Shown piece by piece: positions 46,101-60,600 of a stretch of DNA of 64,000 nt. The stretch lies in contig CM068587.1 of the NCBI GenBank assembly GCA_035048485.1, forward strand, positions 40,361,842-40,425,841, written 5' to 3'. Within the stretch, counting starts at the first letter, position 1, and each line of letters opens with the position of its first letter. The DNA comes from Pteria penguin. Its lineage: Eukaryota; Mollusca; Bivalvia; Pterioida; Pteriidae. The notes beneath the pieces are model-generated. The model was not told the origin of the DNA. It ran no database searches and saw only the letters and a program-made list of their open reading frames with translations. Both the position numbers and the translations under genes were made by a program.

Positions 46101-49100
46101 AGTAAGATGTGCACAATCTTACCCAGGAGACAGAAAACTACTTGTCAGTTCTTGATATTGCCCTCAATATCAAGAAAAAGGGGCCCTCGTGGCCCAACTA
46201 CCATCCTTCAGGAGAAGATGGCATTCTGACCTCGACCTTCCAACAAGCAGCAGTCCATCACCCAAGTAAGATGTGCACAATCTTACCCAGGAGACAGAAA
46301 ACTACTTGTCAGTTCTTGATATTGCCCTCAATATCAAGAAAAAGGGGCCCTCGTGGCCCAACTACCATCCTTCAGGAGAAGATGGCATTCTGACCTCGAC
46401 CTTCCAACAAGCAGCAGTCCATCACCCAAGTAAGATGTGCACAATCTTACCCAGGAGACAGAAAACTACTTGTCAGTTCTTGATATTGCCCTCAATATCA
46501 AGAAAAAGGGGCCCTCGTGGCCCAACTACCATCCTTCAGGAGAAGATGGCATTCTGACCTCGACCTTCCAACAAGCAGCAGTCCATCACCCAAGTAAGAT
46601 GTGCACAATCTTACCCAGGAGACAGAAAACTACTTGTCAGTTCTTGATATTGCCCTCAATATCAAGAAAAAGGGGCCCTCGTGGCCCAACTACCATCCTT
46701 CAGGAGAAGATGGCATTCTGACCTCGACCTTCCAACAAGCAGCAGTCCATCACCCAAGTAAGATGTGCACAATCTTACCCAGGAGACAGAAAACTACTTG
46801 TCAGTTCTTGATATTGCCCTCAATATCAAGAAAAAGGGGCCCTCGTGGCCCAACTACCATCCTTCAGGAGAAGATGGCATTCTGACCTCGACCTTCCAAC
46901 AAGCAGCAGTCCATCACCCAAGTAAGATGTGCACAATCTTACCCAGGAGACAGAAAACTACTTGTCAGTTCTTGATATTGCCCTCAATATCAAGAAAAAG
47001 GGGCCCTCGTGGCCCAACTACCATCCTTCAGGAGAAGATGGCATTCTGACCTCGACCTTCCAACAAGCAGCAGTCCATCACCCAAGTAAGATGTGCACAA
47101 TCTTACCCAGGAGACAGAAAACTACTTGTCAGTTCTTGATATTGCCCTCAATATCAAGAAAAAGGGGCCCTCGTGGCCCAACTACCATCCTTCAGGAGAA
47201 GATGGCATTCTGACCTCGACCTTCCAACAAGCAGCAGTCCATCACCCAAGTAAGATGTGCACAATCTTACCCAGGAGACAGAAAACTACTTGTCAGTTCT
47301 TGATATTGCCCTCAATATCAAGAAAAAGGGGCCCTCGTGGCCCAACTACCATCCTTCAGGAGAAGATGGCATTCTGACCTCGACCTTCCAACAAGCAGCA
47401 GTCCATCACCCAAGTAAGATGTGCACAATCTTACCCAGGAGACAGAAAACTACTTGTCAGTTCTTGATATTGCCCTCAATATCAAGAAAAAGGGGCCCTC
47501 GTGGCCCAACTACCATCCTTCAGGAGAAGATGGCATTCTGACCTCGACCTTCCAACAAGCAGCAGTCCATCACCCAAGTAAGATGTGCACAATCTTACCC
47601 AGGAGACAGAAAACTACTTGTCAGTTCTTGATATTGCCCTCAATATCAAGAAAAAGGGGCCCTCGTGGCCCAACTACCATCCTTCAGGAGAAGATGGCAT
47701 TCTGACCTCGACCTTCCAACAAGCAGCAGTCCATCACCCAAGTAAGATGTGCACAATCTTACCCAGGAGACAGAAAACTACTTGTCAGTTCTTGATATTG
47801 CCCTCAATATCAAGAAAAAGGGGCCCTCGTGGCCCAACTACCATCCTTCAGGAGAAGATGGCATTCTGACCTCGACCTTCCAACAAGCAGCAGTCCATCA
47901 CCCAAGTAAGATGTGCACAATCTTACCCAGGAGACAGAAAACTACTTGTCAGTTCTTGATATTGCCCTCAATATCAAGAAAAAGGGGCCCTCGTGGCCCA
48001 ACTACCATCCTTCAGGAGAAGATGGCATTCTGACCTCGACCTTCCAACAAGCAGCAGTCCATCACCCAAGTAAGATGTGCACAATCTTACCCAGGAGACA
48101 GAAAACTACTTGTCAGTTCTTGATATTGCCCTCAATATCAAGAAAAAGGGGCCCTCGTGGCCCAACTACCATCCTTCAGGAGAAGATGGCATTCTGACCT
48201 CGACCTTCCAACAAGCAGCAGTCCATCACCCAAGTAAGATGTGCACAATCTTACCCAGGAGACAGAAAACTACTTGTCAGTTCTTGATATTGCCCTCAAT
48301 ATCAAGAAAAAGGGGCCCTCGTGGCCCAACTACCATCCTTCAGGAGAAGATGGCATTCTGACCTCGACCTTCCAACAAGCAGCAGTCCATCACCCAAGTA
48401 AGATGTGCACAATCTTACCCAGGAGACAGAAAACTACTTGTCAGTTCTTGATATTGCCCTCAATATCAAGAAAAAGGGGCCCTCGTGGCCCAACTACCAT
48501 CCTTCAGGAGAAGATGGCATTCTGACCTCGACCTTCCAACAAGCAGCAGTCCATCACCCAAGTAAGATGTGCACAATCTTACCCAGGAGACAGAAAACTA
48601 CTTGTCAGTTCTTGATATTGCCCTCAATATCAAGAAAAAGGGGCCCTCGTGGCCCAACTACCATCCTTCAGGAGAAGATGGCATTCTGACCTCGACCTTC
48701 CAACAAGCAGCAGTCCATCACCCAAGTAAGATGTGCACAATCTTACCCAGGAGACAGAAAACTACTTGTCAGTTCTTGATATTGCCCTCAATATCAAGAA
48801 AAAGGGGCCCTCGTGGCCCAACTACCATCCTTCAGGAGAAGATGGCATTCTGACCTCGACCTTCCAACAAGCAGCAGTCCATCACCCAAGTAAGATGTGC
48901 ACAATCTTACCCAGGAGACAGAAAACTACTTGTCAGTTCTTGATATTGCCCTCAATATCAAGAAAAAGGGGCCCTCGTGGCCCAACTACCATCCTTCAGG
49001 AGAAGATGGCATTCTGACCTCGACCTTCCAACAAGCAGCAGTCCATCACCCAAGTAAGATGTGCACAATCTTACCCAGGAGACAGAAAACTACTTGTCAG

Positions 49101-52100
49101 TTCTTGATATTGCCCTCAATATCAAGAAAAAGGGGCCCTCGTGGCCCAACTACCATCCTTCAGGAGAAGATGGCATTCTGACCTCGACCTTCCAACAAGC
49201 AGCAGTCCATCACCCAAGTAAGATGTGCACAATCTTACCCAGGAGACAGAAAACTACTTGTCAGTTCTTGATATTGCCCTCAATATCAAGAAAAAGGGGC
49301 CCTCGTGGCCCAACTACCATCCTTCAGGAGAAGATGGCATTCTGACCTCGACCTTCCAACAAGCAGCAGTCCATCACCCAAGTAAGATGTGCACAATCTT
49401 ACCCAGGAGACAGAAAACTACTTGTCAGTTCTTGATATTGCCCTCAATATCAAGAAAAAGGGGCCCTCGTGGCCCAACTACCATCCTTCAGGAGAAGATG
49501 GCATTCTGACCTCGACCTTCCAACAAGCAGCAGTCCATCACCCAAGTAAGATGTGCACAATCTTACCCAGGAGACAGAAAACTACTTGTCAGTTCTTGAT
49601 ATTGCCCTCAATATCAAGAAAAAGGGGCCCTCGTGGCCCAACTACCATCCTTCAGGAGAAGATGGCATTCTGACCTCGACCTTCCAACAAGCAGCAGTCC
49701 ATCACCCAAGTAAGATGTGCACAATCTTACCCAGGAGACAGAAAACTACTTGTCAGTTCTTGATATTGCCCTCAATATCAAGAAAAAGGGGCCCTCGTGG
49801 CCCAACTACCATCCTTCAGGAGAAGATGGCATTCTGACCTCGACCTTCCAACAAGCAGCAGTCCATCACCCAAGTAAGATGTGCACAATCTTACCCAGGA
49901 GACAGAAAACTACTTGTCAGTTCTTGATATTGCCCTCAATATCAAGAAAAAGGGGCCCTCGTGGCCCAACTACCATCCTTCAGGAGAAGATGGCATTCTG
50001 ACCTCGACCTTCCAACAAGCAGCAGTCCATCACCCAAGTAAGATGTGCACAATCTTACCCAGGAGACAGAAAACTACTTGTCAGTTCTTGATATTGCCCT
50101 CAATATCAAGAAAAAGGGGCCCTCGTGGCCCAACTACCATCCTTCAGGAGAAGATGGCATTCTGACCTCGACCTTCCAACAAGCAGCAGTCCATCACCCA
50201 AGTAAGATGTGCACAATCTTACCCAGGAGACAGAAAACTACTTGTCAGTTCTTGATATTGCCCTCAATATCAAGAAAAAGGGGCCCTCGTGGCCCAACTA
50301 CCATCCTTCAGGAGAAGATGGCATTCTGACCTCGACCTTCCAACAAGCAGCAGTCCATCACCCAAGTAAGATGTGCACAATCTTACCCAGGAGACAGAAA
50401 ACTACTTGTCAGTTCTTGATATTGCCCTCAATATCAAGAAAAAGGGGCCCTCGTGGCCCAACTACCATCCTTCAGGAGAAGATGGCATTCTGACCTCGAC
50501 CTTCCAACAAGCAGCAGTCCATCACCCAAGTAAGATGTGCACAATCTTACCCAGGAGACAGAAAACTACTTGTCAGTTCTTGATATTGCCCTCAATATCA
50601 AGAAAAAGGGGCCCTCGTGGCCCAACTACCATCCTTCAGGAGAAGATGGCATTCTGACCTCGACCTTCCAACAAGCAGCAGTCCATCACCCAAGTAAGAT
50701 GTGCACAATCTTACCCAGGAGACAGAAAACTACTTGTCAGTTCTTGATATTGCCCTCAATATCAAGAAAAAGGGGCCCTCGTGGCCCAACTACCATCCTT
50801 CAGGAGAAGATGGCATTCTGACCTCGACCTTCCAACAAGCAGCAGTCCATCACCCAAGTAAGATGTGCACAATCTTACCCAGGAGACAGAAAACTACTTG
50901 TCAGTTCTTGATATTGCCCTCAATATCAAGAAAAAGGGGCCCTCGTGGCCCAACTACCATCCTTCAGGAGAAGATGGCATTCTGACCTCGACCTTCCAAC
51001 AAGCAGCAGTCCATCACCCAAGTAAGATGTGCACAATCTTACCCAGGAGACAGAAAACTACTTGTCAGTTCTTGATATTGCCCTCAATATCAAGAAAAAG
51101 GGGCCCTCGTGGCCCAACTACCATCCTTCAGGAGAAGATGGCATTCTGACCTCGACCTTCCAACAAGCAGCAGTCCATCACCCAAGTAAGATGTGCACAA
51201 TCTTACCCAGGAGACAGAAAACTACTTGTCAGTTCTTGATATTGCCCTCAATATCAAGAAAAAGGGGCCCTCGTGGCCCAACTACCATCCTTCAGGAGAA
51301 GATGGCATTCTGACCTCGACCTTCCAACAAGCAGCAGTCCATCACCCAAGTAAGATGTGCACAATCTTACCCAGGAGACAGAAAACTACTTGTCAGTTCT
51401 TGATATTGCCCTCAATATCAAGAAAAAGGGGCCCTCGTGGCCCAACTACCATCCTTCAGGAGAAGATGGCATTCTGACCTCGACCTTCCAACAAGCAGCA
51501 GTCCATCACCCAAGTAAGATGTGCACAATCTTACCCAGGAGACAGAAAACTACTTGTCAGTTCTTGATATTGCCCTCAATATCAAGAAAAAGGGGCCCTC
51601 GTGGCCCAACTACCATCCTTCAGGAGAAGATGGCATTCTGACCTCGACCTTCCAACAAGCAGCAGTCCATCACCCAAGTAAGATGTGCACAATCTTACCC
51701 AGGAGACAGAAAACTACTTGTCAGTTCTTGATATTGCCCTCAATATCAAGAAAAAGGGGCCCTCGTGGCCCAACTACCATCCTTCAGGAGAAGATGGCAT
51801 TCTGACCTCGACCTTCCAACAAGCAGCAGTCCATCACCCAAGTAAGATGTGCACAATCTTACCCAGGAGACAGAAAACTACTTGTCAGTTCTTGATATTG
51901 CCCTCAATATCAAGAAAAAGGGGCCCTCGTGGCCCAACTACCATCCTTCAGGAGAAGATGGCATTCTGACCTCGACCTTCCAACAAGCAGCAGTCCATCA
52001 CCCAAGTAAGATGTGCACAATCTTACCCAGGAGACAGAAAACTACTTGTCAGTTCTTGATATTGCCCTCAATATCAAGAAAAAGGGGCCCTCGTGGCCCA

Positions 52101-52812
52101 ACTACCATCCTTCAGGAGAAGATGGCATTCTGACCTCGACCTTCCAACAAGCAGCAGTCCATCACCCAAGTAAGATGTGCACAATCTTACCCAGGAGACA
52201 GAAAACTACTTGTCAGTTCTTGATATTGCCCTCAATATCAAGAAAAAGGGGCCCTCGTGGCCCAACTACCATCCTTCAGGAGAAGATGGCATTCTGACCT
52301 CGACCTTCCAACAAGCAGCAGTCCATCACCCAAGTAAGATGTGCACAATCTTACCCAGGAGACAGAAAACTACTTGTCAGTTCTTGATATTGCCCTCAAT
52401 ATCAAGAAAAAGGGGCCCTCGTGGCCCAACTACCATCCTTCAGGAGAAGATGGCATTCTGACCTCGACCTTCCAACAAGCAGCAGTCCATCACCCAAGTA
52501 AGATGTGCACAATCTTACCCAGGAGACAGAAAACTACTTGTCAGTTCTTGATATTGCCCTCAATATCAAGAAAAAGGGGCCCTCGTGGCCCAACTACCAT
52601 CCTTCAGGAGAAGATGGCATTCTGACCTCGACCTTCCAACAAGCAGCAGTCCATCACCCAAGTAAGATGTGCACAATCTTACCCAGGAGACAGAAAACTA
52701 CTTGTCAGTTCTTGATATTGCCCTCAATATCAAGAAAAAGGGGCCCTCGTGGCCCAACTACCATCCTTCAGGAGAAGATGGCATTCTGACCTCGACCTTC
52801 CAACAAGCAGCA

Positions 52813-55010
52813 GTCCAGCACCCAAGTAAAATGTGCACTATCGTAACCAGGAGACAGAAAACGAATTGGTCAGTTTGCTTGATATTGCCCTCAATATCAA
52901 GAAAAAGGGGCCCTCGCGTGCCCATCTACCAATCCTTCAGGAGAAGATGGGCATCCTGACCTCGACCTTCCAACAAGCAGCAGTCCATCACCCAAGTAAG
53001 ATGGTCACAATCTTACCCAGGAGACAGAAAACTACTTGTCCAGTTCTTGATATTGCCCTCAATATCAAGAAAAAGGGGCCCTCGTGGCCCAACTACCATC
53101 CGTCAGGAGAAGATGGCATTCTGACCTTGACCTTCCAACAAGCAGCTGTCCCATCACCCAAGTAAGATGTGCACAATCTTACCCAGGAGACAGAAAACTA
53201 CGTGTCAGTTCTTGATATTGCCCTCATTATCAAGAATAAGGGGCCCTCCCCACCCCCCGTGCCCAAACTACCATCCTTCAGGTGAAGATGGCATTTCTGA
53301 CCTCGACCTTAACCAACAAGCAGCAGTCCATCACCCAAGTAAGATGTGGCACTATCTTACCCTGAGCAGACAGAAAACTACATTGTCAGTTTTCTTGATA
53401 GTGCCCTCAATTTCAAGAATAAGTGGCCCTCGTGGCCCAACTACCATCCTTCAGGAGAAGATGGCATTCTGACCTCGACCTTCCCACAAGCAGCAGTCCT
53501 TCACCCAATAAAGGTGTGCACAATCTTACCCAGGAGACAGAAAACTACTTGTCGGTTTCTGATATTGCCCTCAATAACAAGAAAAAGGGGCCCTCCTGGC
53601 CCAAATACCATCTCTCAGGAGAAGATGGCAATCTGACCTCGACCTTCCAACAAGTCAGCAGTCCCTCACCTCAAGTAAGATGTGCACAATCTTACCCAGG
53701 AGACAGAAAACTACTTGTCCAGTTTCTTGATATTGCCCTCAATATCAAGAAAAAGGGGCCCTCGTGGCCCAACTACCCCCTTCAGGAGAAGATGGCATTC
53801 TGACCTCAACCTTCCAACAAGCAGCAGACCATCACCCAAGTAAGATGTGAACAATCTAACCCAGGAGACAGAAAACAACTTGTCAGTTCTAGATAATGAC
53901 CTCAATATCAAGAAAACTGGGCCCTCGTGGTCCAAATACCATCCTTCAGGAGAAGATGGCATTCTGACCTCGACCTTCCAACAAGCAGCAGTCCATCACC
54001 CAAGTAAGATGAGCATCAATCTTCCACAGGAGACACAAAAACTACTTGTCAGTTTCTTGATATTGACCACAATATCAAGAAAAAGGGGCCCTCGTGGCCC
54101 AACTACCATCCTTTCAGGAGAAGATGGCATTCTGACCTCGACCTTCCAACCCAGCAGCAGTCCATCACCCAAGTAGTATGTGCACAATCTTTCCCAGGAG
54201 AACAGATAACTACTTGTCAGTTCTTGATATTGCCCTCAATATCAAGAAAAAGGGGCCCTCTTGGACCAACTACCATCCTTCAGGAGAAGTTGGTATTCTG
54301 ACCTCGACCTTCCAACAAGCAGCAGTCCATCACCCAAGTAAGATGTGCACCAATCCTTACCCAGGAGAGCAGAAAACTACTTGTCCAGTTCTCTGATATT
54401 GCCCTCAATATCAAGAAAAAGGGGCCCTCGTGGCCCAACTACCATCCATCAGGAGAAGATGGCATTATGACCTCGACCTTCCAACAAGCAGCAGTCCATA
54501 CACCCAAGTTAAATATGTGCACAATCCTTACCCAGGAGACAGAAAACAAATTGTCAGTTCTTGATAATTGCCCTCAAATATCAAGAAAAAGGGGCCCTCG
54601 TGGCCCCAAACTACCAATCCTTGCAGGAGAAAGATGGCATTCTGACCTCGCACTCGACCTTCCAACAAGCAGCAGTCCATCACCCAAGTAAAATGTGCAA
54701 CAAACTTACCCAGGATGACAGAAAAACTACTTGTCAGTTCTTTGATATTGCCCTCAATATCAAGGAAAAAGGGGCCCTCGTGGCCCAACTAACCATGCCT
54801 TTCAGGAGAAGATGGCATTCCTGACCATCGACCATCCCAACAAGCAGCAGTCCATCACCCAAGTAAAATGTGCACAATCCTACCCAGGAGACAGAAAACT
54901 ACTTGTGTCAGTTCTTGATATTGCCCTCAATATCAAGAAAAAAGGGGCACCTCGTGGCCCAAAACTACCATCCTTCAGGAAGAAGATGGCATTCTGACCT
55001 CCGACCTTCC
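52813..55010 (+). other. Insertion-rich zone in array B, probable unpolished long-read sequence
   Basis: Monomers here contain scattered single-base insertions, homopolymer length changes and odd blocks (ccctccccaccccccgtg near 53247). Taking the same landmark at 52669 and 55207, the distance is 2538 bp against 2460 bp for 15 monomers, an excess of 78 bp, so insertions dominate. On both sides the monomers are exact. This is typical of raw single-molecule read sequence used to bridge two contig ends and is unlike natural satellite variation. Confidence 0.7.
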
Positions 55011-57667
55011 AACAAGCAGCAGTCCATCACCCAAGTAAGATGTGCACAATCTTACCCAGGAGACAGAAAACTACTTGTCAGTTCTTGATATTGCCCTCAA
55101 TATCAAGAAAAAGGGGGCCCTCGTGGCCCAACTACCATCCTTCAGGAGAAGATGGCATTCTGACCTCGACCTTCCAACAAGCAGCAGTCCATCACCCAAG
55201 TAAGATGTGCACAATCTTACCCAGGAGACAGAAAACTACTTGTCAGTTCTTGATATTGCCCTCAATATCAAGAAAAAGGGGCCCTCGTGGCCCAACTACC
55301 ATCCTTCAGGAGAAGATGGCATTCTGACCTCGACCTTCCAACAAGCAGCAGTCCATCACCCAAGTAAGATGTGCACAATCTTACCCAGGAGACAGAAAAC
55401 TACTTGTCAGTTCTTGATATTGCCCTCAATATCAAGAAAAAGGGGCCCTCGTGGCCCAACTACCATTCTTCAGGAGAAGATGGCATTCTGACCTCGACCT
55501 TCCAACAAGCAGCAGTCCATCACCCAAGTAAGATGTGCACAATCTTACCCAGGAGACAGAAAACTACTTGTCAGTTCTTGATATTGCCCTCAATATCAAG
55601 AAAAAGGGGCCCTCGTGGCCCAACTACCATCCTTCAGGAGAAGATGGCATTCTGACCTCGACCTTCCAACAAGCAGCAGTCCATCAACCAAGTAAGATGT
55701 GCACAATCTTACCCAGGAGACAGAAAACTACTTGTCAGTTCTTGATATTGCCCTCAATATCAAGAAAAAGGGGCCCTCGTGGCCCAACTACCATCCTTCA
55801 GGAGAAGATGGCATTCTGACCTCGACCTTCCAACAAGCAGCAGTCCATCACCCAAGTAAGATGTGCACAATCTTACCCAGGAGACAGAAAACTACTTGTC
55901 AGTTCTTGATATTGCCCTCAATATCAAGAAAAAGGGGCCCTCGTGGCCCAACTACCATCCTTCAGGAGAAGATGGCATTCTGACCTCGACCTTCCAACAA
56001 GCAGCAGTCCATCACCCAAGTAAGATGTGCACAATCTTACCCAGGAGACAGAAAACTACTTGTCAGTTCTTGATATTACCCTCAATATCAAGAAAAAGGG
56101 GCCCTCGTGGCCCAACTACCATCCTTCAGGAGAAGATGGCATTCTGACCTCGACCTTCCAACAAGCAGCAGTCTATCACCCAAGTAAGATGTGCACAATC
56201 TTACCCAAAAGACAGAAAACTACTTGTCCGTTCTTGATATTGCCCTCAATATCAAGAAAAAGGGGCCCTCGTGGCCCAACTACCATCCTTCAGGAGAAGA
56301 TGGCATTCTGACCTCGACCTTCCAACAAGCAGCAGTCCATCCTCCCAAGTATGATGTGCACAATCTTACCCAGGAGACAGAAGACTACTTGTCGGTTCTT
56401 GATATTGCCCTCAATAGCAAGAAAAAGGGGCCCTTGGGCCCAACTACCATCCTTCAGAAGATGGCATTCTGACCTCGACCTTCCAACAAGCAGCAGTCCA
56501 TCACCCAAGTAAGATGTGCACAATCTTACCCAGGAGACAGAAAACTACTTGTCAGTTCTTGATATTGCCCTCAATATCAAGAAAAAGGGGCCCTCGTGGC
56601 CCAACTACCATCCTTCAGGAGAAGATGGCATTCTGACCTCGACCTTCCAACAAGCAGCAGTCCATCACCCAAGTAAGATGTGCACAATCTTACCCAGGAG
56701 ACAGAAAACGACTTGTTAGTTCTTGATATTGCCCTCAATATCAAGAAAAAGGGGCCCTCGTGGCCCAAACTACCATCCTTCAGGAGAAGATGGCATTCTG
56801 ACCTCGACCTTCCAACAAGCAGCAGTCCATCACCCAAGTAAGATGTGCACAATCTTACCCAGGAGACAGAAAACTACTTGTCAGTTCTTGATATTGCCCT
56901 CAATATCAAGAAAAAGGGGCCTCGTGGCCCAACTACCATCCTTCAGGAGAAGATGGCATTCTGACCTCGACCTTCCAACAAGCAGCAGTCCATCACCCAA
57001 GTAAGATGTGCACAATCTTACCCAGGAGACAGAAAACTACTTGTCAGTTCTTGATATTGCCCTCAATATCAAGAAAAAGGGGCCCTCGTGGCCCAACTAC
57101 CATCCTTCAGGAGAAGATGGCATTCTGACCTCGACCTTCCAACAAGCAGCAGTCCATCACCCAAGTAAGATGTGCACAATCTTACCCAGGAGACAGAAAA
57201 CTACTTGTCAGTTCTTGATATTGCCCTCAATATCAAGAAAAAGGGTCCTCGTGGCCCAACTACCATCCTTCAGGAGAAGATGGCATTCTGACCTCGACCT
57301 TCCAACAAGCAGCAGTCCATCACCCAAGTAAGATGTGCACAATCTTACCCAGGAGACAGAAAACTACTTGTCAGTTCTTGATATTGCCCTCAATATCAAG
57401 AAAAAGGGGCCCTCGTGGCCCAACTACCATCCTTCAGGAGAAGATGGCATTCTGACCTCGACCTTCCAACAAGCAGCAGTCCATCACCCAAGTAAGATGT
57501 GCACAATCTAACCCAGGAGACAGAAAACTACTTGTCAGTTCTTGATATTGCCCTCAATATCAAGAAAAAGGGGCCCTCGTGGCCCAACTACCATCCTTCA
57601 GGAGAAGATGGCATTCTGACCTCGACCTTCCAACAAGCAGCAGTCCATCACCCAAGTAAGATGTGCA

Positions 57668-60600
57668 TAATCTTACCCAGGAGACAGAAAACTACTTGTC
57701 AGTTCTTGATATTGCCCTCAATATCAAGAAAAAGGGGCCCTCGTGGCCCAACTACCATCCTTCAGGAGAAGATGGCATTCTGACCTCGACCTTCCAACAA
57801 GCAGCAGTCCATCACCCAAGTAAGATGTGCACAATCTTACGCAGGAGACAGAAAACTACTTGTCATTCTTGATATTGCCCTCAATATCAAGAAAAAGGGG
57901 CCCTCGTGGCCCAACTACCATCCTTCAGGAGAAGATGGCATTCTGACCTCGACCTTCCAACAAGCAGCAGTCCATCACCCAAGTAAGATGTGCACAATCT
58001 TACCCAGGAGACAGAAAACTACTTGTCAGTTCTTGATATTGCCCTCATAATCAAGAAAAAGGGGCCCTCGTGGCCCAACTACCATCCTTCAGGAGAAGAT
58101 GGCATTCTGACCTCGACCTTCCAACAAGCAGCAGTCCATCACCCAAGTAAGATGTGCACAATCTTACCCAGGAGACAGAAAACTACTTGTCAGTTCTTGA
58201 TATTGCCCTCAATATCAAGAAAAAGGGGCCCTCGTGGCCCAACTACCATCCTTCAGGAGAAGATGGCATTCTGACCTCGACCTTCCAACAAGCAGCAGTC
58301 CATCACCCAAGTAAGATGTGCACAATCTTACCCAGGAGACAGAAAACTACTTGTCAGTTCTTGATATTGCCCTCAATATCAAGAAAAAGGGGCCCTCGTG
58401 GCCCAACTACCATCCTTCAGGAGAGGATGGCATTCTGACCTCGACCTTCCAACAAGCAGCAGTCCATCACCCAAGTAAGATGTGCACAATCTTACCCAGG
58501 AAACAGAAAACTACTTGTCAGTTCTTGATATTGCCCTCAATATCAAGAAAAAGGGGCCCTCGTGGCCCAACTACCATCCTTCAGGAGAAGATGGCATTCT
58601 GACCTCGACCTTCCAATAAGCAGCAGTCCATCACCCAAGTAAGATGTGCACAATCTTACCCAGGAGACAGAAAACTACTTGTCAGTTCTTGATATTGCCC
58701 ACAATATCAAGAAAAAGGGGGCCCTCGTGGCCCAACTACCATCCTTCAGGAGAAGATGGCATTCTGACCTCGACCTTCCAACAAGCAGCAGTCCATCACC
58801 CAAGTAAGATGTGCACAATCTTACGCAGGAGACAGAAAACTACTTGTCAGTTCTTGATATTGCCCATAATATCAAGAAAAAGGGGCCCTCGTGGCCCAAC
58901 TACCATCCTTCAGGAGAAGATGGCATTCTGACCTCAACCTTCCAACAAGCAGCAGTCCATCACCCAAGTAAGATGTGCACAATCTTACCCAGGAGACAGA
59001 AAACTACTTGTCAGTTCTTGATATTGCCCTCAATATCAAGAAAAAGGGGCACTCGGTGCCCAACAACCATCCTTCAGGAGAAGATGGCATTCTGACCTCG
59101 ACCTTCCAACAAGCAGCAGTCCATCACCCAAGTAAGATGTGCACAATCTTACCCAGGAGACAGAAAACTACTTGTCAGTTCTTGATATTGCCCTCAATAT
59201 CAAGAAAAAGGGGCCCTCGTGGCCCAACTACCATCCTTCAGGAGAAGATGGCATTCTGACCTCGACCTTCCAACAAGCAGCAGTCCATCACCCAAGTAAG
59301 ATGTGACCAATCTTACCCAGGAGACAGAAAACTACTTGTCAGTTCTTGATATTGCCCTCAATATCAAGAAAAAGGGGCCCTCGTGGCCCAACTACCATCC
59401 TTCAGGAGAAGATGGCATTCTGACCTCCGACCTTCCAACAAGCAGCAGTCCATCACCCAAGTAAGATGTGCACAATCTTACGCAGGAGACAGAAAACTAC
59501 TTGTCAGTTCTTGATATTGCCCACAATAACAAGAAAAAGGGGCCCTCGTGGCCCCAACTACCATCCTTCAGGAGAAGATGGCATTCTGACCTCGACCTTC
59601 CAACAAGCAGCAGTCCATCACCCAAGCAAGATGTGGCACAATCTTACCCAGGAGACAGAAAACTACTTGTCAGTTCTTGATATTGCCCTCAATATCAAGA
59701 AAAAGGGGCCCTCGTGGCCCAACTACCATCCTTCAGGAGAAGATGGCATTCTGACCTCGACCTTCCAACAAGCAGCAGTCCATCACCCAAGTAAGATGTG
59801 CACAATCTTACCCAGGAGACAGAAAACTACTTGTCAGTTCTTGATATTGCCCTCAATATCAAGAAAAAGGGGCCCTCGTGGCCCAACTACCATCCTTCAG
59901 AGAAGATGGCATTCTGACCTCGACCTTCCAACAAGCAGCAGTCCATCACCCAAGTAAGATGTGCATAATCTTACCCAGGAGACAGAAAACTACTTGTCAG
60001 TTCTTGATATTGCCCTCAATATCAAGAAAAAGGGGCCCTCGTGGCCCAACTACCATCCTTCAGGAGAAGATGGCATTCTGACCTCGACCTTCCAACAAGC
60101 AGCAGTCCATCACCCAAGTAAGATGTGCACAATCTTACGCAGGAGACAGAAAACTACTTGTCAGTTCTTGATATTGCCCTCAATATCAAGAAAAAGGGGC
60201 CCTCGTGGCCCAACTACCATCCTTCAGGAGAAGATGGCATTCTGACCTCGACCTTCCAACAAGCAGCAGTCCATCACCCAAGTAAGATGTGCACAATCTT
60301 ACCCAGGAGACAGAAAACTACTTGTCAGTTCTTGATATTGCCCTCAATATCAAGAAAAAGGGGCCCTCGTGGCCCAACTACCATCCTTCAGGAGAAGATG
60401 GCATTCTGACCTCGACCTTCCAACAAGCAGCAGTCCATCACCCAAGTAAGATGTGCACAATCTTACCCAGGGAACAGAAAACTACCTGTCAGTTCTTGAT
60501 ATTGCCCTCAATATCAAGAAAAAGGGGCCCTCGTGGCCCAACTACCATCCTTCAGGAGAAGATGGCATTCTGACCTCGACCTTCCAACAAGCAGCAGTCC

